DNA from: Paludibacter sp.
GTDB taxonomy: Bacteria; Bacteroidota; Bacteroidia; Bacteroidales; Paludibacteraceae
Direction of reading: 5' to 3'
Assembly (NCBI GenBank): GCA_030655595.1
Contig: JAUSNQ010000136.1
Location: forward strand, 1 to 15,947
DNA length: 15,947 bases
Below, one piece after another: positions 7,943 through 14,516 of the stretch (positions are counted from its first letter, which is position 1; every line of letters starts with the position of its first letter). Both the position numbers and the translations under genes were made by a program. The notes under the pieces were generated by a model that searched no databases, was not told where the DNA came from, and saw nothing but the letters and a program-made list of their open reading frames with translations.

Positions 7943-9208
7943 ATGAAAAAAAACATCCTGCTATTTCTACTTTTATGTTGCTTTATTGCTGTTCATGCGG
8001 GTGATTTGGCGGATAGAATTTCGAAGTATGGACGATGGTCGGTTTCGATGAATACAGGAGTGAATAGATATGATGGTGATTTAGACCCTGAATATGATTG
8101 GACAGGCATACTTAGAAGTCCCAATTTAGGTTTCTCGATTGATTATAACTTACATCCAAACCTGGCAATTGGTTGGAGTGTAGATGGAGATATTTTTAAT
8201 CAAGAAGACGAAAATGAAAAATTCTTGTCAGGGAATATAGCTACGGCAACCTATCTCAGTCTCGATGCATTAGGTATCCTTAGAGGAAAGAAAAGTAAAA
8301 AATGGAGTTTATGGGGTAGTTTCGGTATCGGATTTGGTGGCTCTGTCTGGCCAGAATATGCCACTACAAGGCCGTTCACTCCAGATCCCGTTCAGGGGGT
8401 TGTATTTCCACCTACCTATTTTATTTTCCCGGGTACAATTTCTCTGAATTATAACCTTAGCAAGAATTATGTTGTTGGACTAAATGTTAAGAAAGTCTGG
8501 ACAAACACCGATCATATGGAATCGATTTTTCGTCATCTATACAAAGATGTTTGGCAAAGTGCGGGCTTTTCGCTGAGATATAAATTTGTTACCGCCGATA
8601 AAAAGCACTTTAGAGATGAGGTTTTCGATGTTAAAGATCCATACATGACTATCATCAATAATTTACAACAGGATGTTAATAATCTATCCATCAGAATGGA
8701 TGTTTTTGATAACAAACTGGATAATCTTGGGGAGCGTTTTGTGAAACTTGAAGGGATCCTTTCGAATGACGGACCGGATACTGATCAGGATGGTGTACCG
8801 GATGTGCGCGATTTAGAGCCGAACACCCCTCTGGGAACACCTGTCGATTTTTGGGGTAGAAGTTTGGGTGTGAAAGCTGTTCAGATTGATGATTTGCTGT
8901 CGGTGTATTTTGATTTTGATAGTTATCAGCTGGATAAATTAGCGCAGATTACGATTGTAAAAGTGGCGAACAGGATGAAAAGCGATCCAACTTTGATGCT
9001 TGAGATCAGGGGTTATACCGATAATTTGGGTTCTGGTATATATAATCAGAAACTCAGTCTGCGACGCGCCGAAAGGGTGAAAAGCGAATTAATTAAGCTA
9101 CACGGCATTGCACACGATCGGATGGTGGCAAATGGAAAAGGAAAAATTCCGAATCCACCTACCAAGACTTTGATTAACCGTCGCTGTGATTTCTTTTTCA
9201 GTAAGTAA
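7943..9208 (+). CDS. OmpA-family outer-membrane protein with TSP3-like linker
   Basis: A 421-residue exported protein. Residues 1-19 are a signal peptide with likely cleavage after Ala19 (AVHA|GDL). Residues from about 25 to 215 alternate aromatic and polar residues like an outer-membrane beta-barrel. Residues 230-275 look like a short coiled coil (NNLQQDVNNL). Residues 276-300 form a Ca-binding thrombospondin-3-like repeat (DGPDTDQDGVPD). From about 305 to the end lies the OmpA C-terminal peptidoglycan-binding domain, with VYFDFDS, GYTDN at 357-361 and the closing INRRCDF with Asn412-Arg413-Arg414. This is the common Bacteroidetes porin-like layout, anchoring the outer membrane to peptidoglycan. 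It has its own -7 box and ends in a strong hairpin terminator, so it is probably monocistronic. The exact transport or structural role is not shown. Confidence 0.87.
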   Translation: MKKNILLFLLLCCFIAVHAGDLADRISKYGRWSVSMNTGVNRYDGDLDPEYDWTGILRSPNLGFSIDYNLHPNLAIGWSVDGDIFNQEDENEKFLSGNIATATYLSLDALGILRGKKSKKWSLWGSFGIGFGGSVWPEYATTRPFTPDPVQGVVFPPTYFIFPGTISLNYNLSKNYVVGLNVKKVWTNTDHMESIFRHLYKDVWQSAGFSLRYKFVTADKKHFRDEVFDVKDPYMTIINNLQQDVNNLSIRMDVFDNKLDNLGERFVKLEGILSNDGPDTDQDGVPDVRDLEPNTPLGTPVDFWGRSLGVKAVQIDDLLSVYFDFDSYQLDKLAQITIVKVANRMKSDPTLMLEIRGYTDNLGSGIYNQKLSLRRAERVKSELIKLHGIAHDRMVANGKGKIPNPPTKTLINRRCDFFFSK

Positions 9209-9228
9209 ACGACTAGAATAGCATTAAA

Positions 9229-9260
9229 AATGCCCGAAACATGATTTTGTTTCGGGCATT
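9229..9260. terminator. Bidirectional intrinsic terminator between the ompA-family gene and aguB
   Basis: AATGCCCGAAAC at 9229-9240 pairs perfectly with GTTTCGGGCATT at 9249-9260, a 12 bp stem with an 8-base loop. It lies between two converging genes (stops at 9208 and 9286). On the minus strand the stem leads into a run of five T, a good terminator for aguB; on the plus strand only about four T flank the stem base, so it is weaker there. Confidence 0.85.
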
Positions 9261-9285
9261 TGCAATGTTTGTTATGCTTGTTGTT

Positions 9286-10164
9286 TTATTCTTCCAGCCA
9301 TCTTTGAGTGATGTCCCCAAATGCATCAATTCTTCTGTCGCGGAAGAATGGCCACATCCGCCGAACAGTCTCAGAACGTGTCAGGTCAATATCTACAAGC
9401 AGATTTTCGTCATTTATACTATTTGCTTGTGCAATGATTTCACCTTGCGGTCCTGCAACAAAGCTATTTCCCCAGAATTCAATCCCGTTGGTTACTCCCG
9501 AGGGATCGGGTTCATAACCAGTACGGTTACACGATAATACATATATGCCGTTGGCAATAGCATGTCCGCGCTGAACGGTAATCCACGCTTCTTGTTGTCT
9601 TGCTTTTTCTGCATCGGAATCAGTGCTCTCCCAACCGATGGCAGTAGGATAAATAAGCAAATCAGCTCCTGCCATCGTCATCAGTCTTGCTGCTTCGGGA
9701 TACCATTGATCCCAGCAGACCAGTACGCCCAATTTGCCAATGGAAGTCTGAATCGGTTGAAAACCCAAATCTCCGGGTGTGAAGTAAAATTTCTCGTAAT
9801 ATGCAGGATCATCAGGAATGTGCATTTTGCGGTATTTACCGGCAATGCTGCCATCTTTGTCGATTACCACAGCTGTATTGTGATATAAGCCGGGAGCTCT
9901 TTTCTCGAATAATGAAAGAACCAAAACAACACCTGTTTCTTTAGCTAATTTACCGAAATATTCAGTTGAAAAACCTGGTATAGTTTCAGCTTGTTCAAAA
10001 ATATCCGGATCTTCTGTCTGACAAAAGTACAGCCCGTTGTGTAACTCCTGTAAAACAATCAACTCGGCACCCAGTTTGGCGCAGTCAATGATGTTTTGTT
10101 TCAGTTTGGCAATATTCGCTTCGCGGGAAGCGCAATTTGATTGTTGTATTATGGCTATTTTCAT
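9286..10164 (-). CDS. aguB: N-carbamoylputrescine amidase
   Basis: A 292-residue nitrilase-superfamily amidase that hydrolyses N-carbamoylputrescine to putrescine, CO2 and ammonia. The Glu-Lys-Cys catalytic triad is complete: Glu40 in LQELHNGLYF, Lys113 in KYRKMHIPDDP and Cys150 in VCWDQWYPEAARL. The segments HIPDDP, the long PGDLGF stretch and CWDQWYPE are characteristic of the AguB subgroup rather than other nitrilases, and length agrees with known AguB (about 290-300). It lies 59 bases downstream of aguA on the same strand, so the two consecutive steps are almost certainly one transcript. That gap holds a short palindrome (10195-10208). Transcription should end at the hairpin at 9229-9260. 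Confidence 0.94.
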   Translation of the reverse strand: MKIAIIQQSNCASREANIAKLKQNIIDCAKLGAELIVLQELHNGLYFCQTEDPDIFEQAETIPGFSTEYFGKLAKETGVVLVLSLFEKRAPGLYHNTAVVIDKDGSIAGKYRKMHIPDDPAYYEKFYFTPGDLGFQPIQTSIGKLGVLVCWDQWYPEAARLMTMAGADLLIYPTAIGWESTDSDAEKARQQEAWITVQRGHAIANGIYVLSCNRTGYEPDPSGVTNGIEFWGNSFVAGPQGEIIAQANSINDENLLVDIDLTRSETVRRMWPFFRDRRIDAFGDITQRWLEE

Positions 10165-10183
10165 GTGTATTATTTTATTTTTT

Positions 10184-10211
10184 ACAGATATGTCGCTCCT
10201 TACGGAGCTTG
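10184..10211. repeat. Short palindromic element, possible dispersed REP-like repeat
   Basis: GCTCC at 10195-10199 and GGAGC at 10204-10208 form a 5 bp stem with a TTAC loop, flanked by ACAGATATGTC on the left and TTG on the right. On the minus strand (the sense of aguA-aguB) it reads GCTCCGTAAGGAGCGACATA. From memory, palindromes close to GCTCCGTAGGAGCGACATAT recur between genes in many Bacteroidetes genomes; this looks like one copy. No second copy is present in this window. It could form a small hairpin in the aguA-aguB mRNA, about 30-45 bases upstream of the aguB start. Confidence 0.45.
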
Positions 10212-10223
10212 TTTGAATTTAAC

Positions 10224-11228
10224 TTATGTATATTGCATGGTTACACAATGAAGCGAACCGTGTTGTTTAATTAACGGGGTACAATCAATTCCAACAATTT
10301 CTCTGTTTGGAAATGCTTTTTGGATTTGCATCAATGCCATATCATCTTTTGGTGACTGATAGGTAGGCACTAAAACCGCACCGTTTATTATTAGAAAATT
10401 AGCATATGTTGCCGGTAGTCTTTCTCTATCTTCATAAACTGCATCTGCCATGGGTAAGGGTATGAGTTTGTAAGGTTTGCCTGAAACTGAAGTGAATTGC
10501 TGAAGTTCAGCCTCCATTTTTTTTAGTTCTTCGTAATGTTCGTCAGTTGCATCTTCACATCTTACATAGGCAATGGTTTCAGTATCACAAAATCTTGCCA
10601 ATGTGTCTATGTGACTGTCTGTATCATCGCCCTCCAGATAACCATGATTCAGCCATAAAACCCGTTTTAAACCAAAGTAATCTTTCAGTTTTTCTTCTAT
10701 TTCTTCTTTTAAAAGGTTGTTGCGGTTGTCCGACAACAGACAAGTGCTCGTTGTAAGTAAAGTACCTGCTCCATCCGATTCAAAACTTCCTCCCTCAAGT
10801 ACAAAATCCAAACAGTTTCGGTATGTATAACCATCATTAAAGATCCCTTTTTCAAATAATTTGCGGGTTATTTGATTATCTAAATCAGCATTGAATTTTA
10901 ATCCCCAACCGTTAAACGCAAAGTCGTAGATTATCCGTTTACCATCCTCAATAACAGTAATACCGCCATGATCTCTTGCCCAGGTATCGTTGCTTGGTAA
11001 TTCGATGAAAGTTATTCTTGAAAAATCAATTGCACCGAGTAGGTCTTTTATACTTTGGATATCCCTGCATACAATCAACAACGATTCGAAACGGATAATA
11101 TTGCAGGCTATTTCAGCGAAACAAAGATTTACTTCATCCAGCATATCTGCCCAGTCTGTACCAGCATGAGGCCAGGTAATTTGTATAAATTGTTGTTTTG
11201 CCCACTCAGGGGGAAGATGTATAATCAT
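10224..11228 (-). CDS. aguA: Agmatine deiminase
   Basis: A 334-residue enzyme of the guanidino-group-modifying superfamily that converts agmatine to N-carbamoylputrescine and ammonia. Family features are in order: ITWPHAGTDW near residues 17-26, DTWARDHGG with Trp83, Arg85 and Asp86, LEGGSFESDG, the catalytic-histidine region EGDDTDSHIDTLARF, and the C-terminal nucleophile Cys328 in HGSLHCVTMQ. Peptidylarginine deiminases of the same superfamily are an alternative, but the soluble length and the adjacent aguB favour AguA. The start at 11228 (MIIHLPPEW) is chosen because the ATG at 11246 lies inside the candidate -7 box. It is first in the aguA-aguB operon and divergent from the carboxyspermidine dehydrogenase gene. 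Confidence 0.93.
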   Translation of the reverse strand: MIIHLPPEWAKQQFIQITWPHAGTDWADMLDEVNLCFAEIACNIIRFESLLIVCRDIQSIKDLLGAIDFSRITFIELPSNDTWARDHGGITVIEDGKRIIYDFAFNGWGLKFNADLDNQITRKLFEKGIFNDGYTYRNCLDFVLEGGSFESDGAGTLLTTSTCLLSDNRNNLLKEEIEEKLKDYFGLKRVLWLNHGYLEGDDTDSHIDTLARFCDTETIAYVRCEDATDEHYEELKKMEAELQQFTSVSGKPYKLIPLPMADAVYEDRERLPATYANFLIINGAVLVPTYQSPKDDMALMQIQKAFPNREIVGIDCTPLIKQHGSLHCVTMQYT

Positions 11229-11243
11229 AATATTATTAAAACG

Positions 11244-11251
11244 CAAAAGTA
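11244..11251 (-). promoter_or_regulatory. Candidate aguA promoter, Bacteroidetes -7 box
   Basis: The minus strand reads TACTTTTG, an exact TAnnTTTG match, with TTTC (three of four bases of the -33 TTTG) 19 bases further upstream at 11271-11274. The box is 15 bases before the ATG at 11228, so the leader would be about 10 bases. The divergent box at 11282-11289 is only 30 bp away. Confidence 0.5.
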
Positions 11252-11281
11252 CAAAATAATAATCTTTACGGAAATTTTCCC

Positions 11282-11289
11282 TAACTTTG
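11282..11289 (+). promoter_or_regulatory. Candidate promoter of the carboxyspermidine dehydrogenase gene, Bacteroidetes -7 box
   Basis: TAACTTTG is an exact TAnnTTTG match 19 bases before the ATG at 11309, giving a leader of about 14 bases. No good -33 box is present at the usual distance (ATAA there). This region overlaps the upstream half of the aguA promoter on the other strand. Confidence 0.5.
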
Positions 11290-11308
11290 TACCAAAATAT
11301 TTATTAAA

Positions 11309-12511
11309 ATGGGAAAAGTACTTATCATTGGCGCTGGTGGCGTTGGAACTGTGGTAGCACAAAAAGTAGCTCAAAATTCGAATGTCTTTACTGAAATTAT
11401 GTTGGCGAGTCGCACTAAATCAAAATGTGATGTAATTGCTGCTGATGTGAAGAAGCGAACTGGTGTTGAAATTAAAACTGCTCAGGTCGATGCCGATATT
11501 GTTCCTCAGTTGGTAATGCTTTTCAATGAATTCAAACCCGAATTGGTTATCAACGTGGCTTTGCCTTATCAGGATTTAACCATCATGGACGCTTGTCTGG
11601 AAGCAGGTGTTAACTATTTGGATACAGCTAATTACGAACCGAAAGACGAAGCTCATTTCGAGTACAGTTGGCAATGGGCTTACAAAGATAAATTTGAGAA
11701 GGCAGGTCTGACAGCCATTCTCGGTTGTGGTTTTGATCCGGGGGTGACCAGTGTATATACGGCTTATGCGGCGAAACATCATTTTGATGAAATTCACTAT
11801 TTAGATATCGTGGATTGTAATGCAGGCGATCATGGGAAAGCTTTTGCGACCAATTTCAATCCGGAGATTAATATTCGTGAGGTGACCCAAAAAGGAAAAT
11901 ATTGGGAGAATGGGGAATGGGTAGAAACAGCTCCCCATGAGATTCATAAACCTCTGAACTATCCTGAAATCGGACCCAAAGAATCGTATGTGATTTATCA
12001 CGAAGAGCTGGAGTCGTTGGTGAAAAACTTTCCGACTTTGAAACGCGCTCGTTTTTGGATGACTTTCGGGCAAGAGTATTTAACTCATTTGCGTGTGATT
12101 CAGAATATTGGCATGGCACGCATTGATGAAGTGGATTATAATGGGGTGAAAATTGTTCCGATTCAATTTTTGAAGGCAGTATTGCCGGATCCGGGTGATT
12201 TGGGAGAAAATTATACTGGACAGACTTCTATCGGTTGTCGCATCAAGGGAGTGAAAGATGGTGTAGAAAGAACCTATTATGTGTATAATAATTGCAGTCA
12301 TGAAGAGGCTTACAAAGAAACTGGAGCACAAGGTGTGAGTTATACAACCGGTGTACCTGCCATGATTGGAGCGATGATGTTTTTTAAAGGAGAGTGGCGG
12401 AAACCGGGAGTTTACAATGTGGAAGAATTCAATCCCGATCCATTTATGGCGAAACTGAATATCCACGGTTTACCCTGGCATGAACTACATGATGTAGACT
12501 TAGAACTTTGA
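11309..12511 (+). CDS. Carboxynorspermidine/carboxyspermidine dehydrogenase (saccharopine dehydrogenase family)
   Basis: A 400-residue NAD(P)-dependent enzyme with a Rossmann fold opening VLIIGAGGVGTVVAQ (glycine motif at residues 8-13). Further family segments include LVINVALPYQDLTIMDACL, YLDTANYEP and ILGCGFDPGVTSVY. In this branch the enzyme reductively condenses putrescine (or diaminopropane) with aspartate semialdehyde to give carboxyspermidine (or carboxynorspermidine). A decarboxylase, not in this window, then makes spermidine. Saccharopine dehydrogenase proper is the main alternative, but the two putrescine-forming genes transcribed divergently from the same promoter region, and the roughly 400-residue length, favour the polyamine role. 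The next gene starts within its stop codon (TGATG at 12509-12513), so translation is likely coupled. Confidence 0.88.
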   Translation: MGKVLIIGAGGVGTVVAQKVAQNSNVFTEIMLASRTKSKCDVIAADVKKRTGVEIKTAQVDADIVPQLVMLFNEFKPELVINVALPYQDLTIMDACLEAGVNYLDTANYEPKDEAHFEYSWQWAYKDKFEKAGLTAILGCGFDPGVTSVYTAYAAKHHFDEIHYLDIVDCNAGDHGKAFATNFNPEINIREVTQKGKYWENGEWVETAPHEIHKPLNYPEIGPKESYVIYHEELESLVKNFPTLKRARFWMTFGQEYLTHLRVIQNIGMARIDEVDYNGVKIVPIQFLKAVLPDPGDLGENYTGQTSIGCRIKGVKDGVERTYYVYNNCSHEEAYKETGAQGVSYTTGVPAMIGAMMFFKGEWRKPGVYNVEEFNPDPFMAKLNIHGLPWHELHDVDLEL

Positions 12512-13032
12512 TGATTTATCTTCAACTATTCATATCATTTTTCAAAATCGGCATTTTTGCCTTTGGGGGTGGATACGCCATAATTACGCTCATTCAACAC
12601 GAAATCCTGGTGCATGGGTGGATGACTCAGAGTGAGCTGACTGACATCATTGCCATCTCGCAAATGACTCCGGGTCCAATCGGCATCAATTCAGCTACTT
12701 ATGTGGGCTATGTTGCCTCAGGGAATATCTTTGGGGCTCTCGTGGCTACTTTTGCAATTACGTTGCCGTCGTTTATGATTATGATCACATTGACGAAGTT
12801 TTTTTTGTCAATGCATAAAAACAAGTACTTGCAGTATTCTTTGCAGGGCTTGCGCCCGATGATTGTCGGCATGATTGCATCTGCTGCAATTTTGCTGATG
12901 AACAAGGAGAATTTTATTGATTATAAAAGCTATATCCTATTCGGACTGGCTTTTATAGCCGCTTTTCTATTCAAACTACATCCAATATTGGTTATTGTAG
13001 GTGCCGGTATTCTTGGATTCTTTTTATATTGA
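12511..13032 (+). CDS. Short CHR-family (chromate) transporter, single domain
   Basis: A 173-residue, very hydrophobic membrane protein with one CHR domain: FFKIGIFAFGGGYAIITLI near the start, then ISQMTPGPIGINSATYVGY, then about three more membrane segments. Full-length ChrA carries two such domains (about 400 residues). Short members normally occur as tandem gene pairs encoding the two halves, but here no partner is adjacent: nhaA converges 11 bases downstream. The substrate is uncertain; chromate export is the founding activity of the family, but distant members may carry other anions. The ATG at 12511 overlaps the previous stop by one base; a TTG three bases earlier is less likely. Its position suggests expression with the polyamine dehydrogenase. 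Confidence 0.85.
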   Translation: MIYLQLFISFFKIGIFAFGGGYAIITLIQHEILVHGWMTQSELTDIIAISQMTPGPIGINSATYVGYVASGNIFGALVATFAITLPSFMIMITLTKFFLSMHKNKYLQYSLQGLRPMIVGMIASAAILLMNKENFIDYKSYILFGLAFIAAFLFKLHPILVIVGAGILGFFLY

Positions 13033-13043
13033 AAGCCGGCAGT

Positions 13044-14426
13044 TTATACATCTGCGATTTTTTTCTTCAATGTGAACTTGAGTATGTAAAATCCTAATAT
13101 TCCTGCGATTATCGATCCGCAAATAATGCCAAGTTTAGCGCTGTTAAGTATCTCGCTACCGAGTGGATACGAAAGTCCGGCAAGGAATAGGGCTACAGTA
13201 AAGCCAATACCACCCAACATAGAAAGCCCTGATAAATTACCCCAATTCATGCCATGAGGTATTCTGGATATTTTCAGTTTGATTGCAACCCATGTGAACA
13301 CGAAAATACCCAACATTTTCCCCACAACCAATCCAACAAGCACACTCAGAGAAACGCCGCTAAATAGCGTGAAATTTGACAAATCAAATACCACTCCCGC
13401 ATTTGCAAATGCAAATAGAGGCATGATAAGATAATTTACACTATCGTGCAAGGTGTCTTCTAAGTCCTGCAAAGGACTAATCACATGGTCGGATGCTGCT
13501 TCGATGCGGGTTAAGTATTTGACCTGTGTATTCGACAGAACAATACTTTGCGGATCATCGTGCTTGATAGTAGATTCAAGTACGGTTAAATCCCGATGCA
13601 AACCATCCGTAAATTTTTTAAGATTGATGTAAGGACGAGCTGGGACTGTTAAAGCAACCAATACTCCTCCAATAGTTGGATGGATACCCGCCTGCAGAAA
13701 TAAATACCAAATTGCCAATCCATTGATGAGATAAAATAGCTTGTTGTTGATTCTCAATTTGTTTCCAAGGAAAAGTACTCCAAAAATCAAAACCGAAATT
13801 CCTAAATAGACGAAGGAAGCGGCAGTAAATTCGCTATAGAATACAGCAATGACTAAAATACCACCAATATCATCCGCAATGGCTAATGTCAATAAGAAAA
13901 TCTTTAGACTCAATGGAACTCTCTTGCCCAATAAACCCAAAACACCTAATGAAAATGCAATGTCTGTTGCCATTGGAATAGCCAAACCTTTCATTTCTTC
14001 AGGAGTGAAATGCTGTAATTTACCGATAGAAAAGAATAATACAACAGGTATTATCATCCCACCAACGGCAGCAATGATGGGTAAAATTGCCTGACGGAAC
14101 GAAGAAAGCTCTCCTACCAGTATCTCGCGCTTTATTTCTAATCCGACCGAGAAGAAGAAAATGGTCATGATGCCATCGTTGATAACTTGCAACGATGAGA
14201 AAGGGTGTCCGTGATGACTTAATAAATTAAAATCGCCGAAACCGATAAAAAAATCCATGGTCCAAAGAGACTCATACCAGTCACTTAACGACGAATTTGC
14301 AATTATCATGGTTGCAATTGCAACAAAAAGCAATAGAACTCCGGGGTTTATTCCGGATTTTACTTTTTCAATAAAACCAAAAAACTTGGCAAAGTTTTGG
14401 TTTCGATACGTAAATTCCATAATCAT
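13044..14426 (-). CDS. nhaA: Na+/H+ antiporter NhaA
   Basis: A 460-residue inner-membrane protein with about 12 membrane segments that expels Na+ (and Li+) in exchange for H+, for pH and sodium homeostasis. Signature segments are FFFSVGLEIKREIL at 90-103, MATDIAFSLGVL with Asp155 (counterpart of E. coli Asp133), and LAIADDIGGI with Asp185-Asp186 (counterparts of the Na+-binding Asp163-Asp164). It is longer than E. coli NhaA (388) chiefly because of an extra hydrophilic stretch of about 40 residues around DLTVLESTIKHDD and LTRIEAASDHV, before the PLFAFANAGV segment; Helicobacter pylori NhaA has a comparable enlarged loop. The start is at 14426, with a second ATG two codons later. It lies 90 bases downstream of lepA on the same strand and no exact -7 box is seen in that gap. 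Confidence 0.94.
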   Translation of the reverse strand: MIMEFTYRNQNFAKFFGFIEKVKSGINPGVLLLFVAIATMIIANSSLSDWYESLWTMDFFIGFGDFNLLSHHGHPFSSLQVINDGIMTIFFFSVGLEIKREILVGELSSFRQAILPIIAAVGGMIIPVVLFFSIGKLQHFTPEEMKGLAIPMATDIAFSLGVLGLLGKRVPLSLKIFLLTLAIADDIGGILVIAVFYSEFTAASFVYLGISVLIFGVLFLGNKLRINNKLFYLINGLAIWYLFLQAGIHPTIGGVLVALTVPARPYINLKKFTDGLHRDLTVLESTIKHDDPQSIVLSNTQVKYLTRIEAASDHVISPLQDLEDTLHDSVNYLIMPLFAFANAGVVFDLSNFTLFSGVSLSVLVGLVVGKMLGIFVFTWVAIKLKISRIPHGMNWGNLSGLSMLGGIGFTVALFLAGLSYPLGSEILNSAKLGIICGSIIAGILGFYILKFTLKKKIADV

Positions 14427-14516
14427 TCAAAAATTTAGTAGTTTTTGTTTTTTTATGGCTTTAGGTGGAGCAATATTCAAATGGATATTTTCACTAAGTA
14501 AAACCTTTACAGCATG

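Noticed and set aside
7816..8004. A 62-codon open frame with a hydrophobic stretch before the ompA-family gene
   Set aside because: It contains the candidate -7 promoter box, runs 62 bases into the ompA-family gene in another frame, and resembles no known family; the hydrophobic look comes from AT-rich DNA.
9241..9537. A 98-codon plus-strand open frame starting in the terminator loop
   Set aside because: It begins inside the hairpin and lies antisense over aguB, whose catalytic residues and length are clear; it is a shadow frame.
12080..12466. A 128-codon minus-strand open frame within the carboxyspermidine dehydrogenase gene
   Set aside because: It is the longest antisense frame but has no recognisable motif, and the sense strand encodes a complete conserved enzyme.
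13039..13064. GCAG/CTGC mini-hairpin followed by a T-run between the CHR gene and nhaA
   Set aside because: The stem is only 4 bp with a 9-base loop and overlaps the nhaA stop region; too weak to call a terminator.
14427..14516. Possible nhaA promoter (TCCATTTG on the minus strand at 14478-14485)
   Set aside because: It has a mismatch at the key second base of TAnnTTTG and no -33 box; readthrough from lepA is equally likely.
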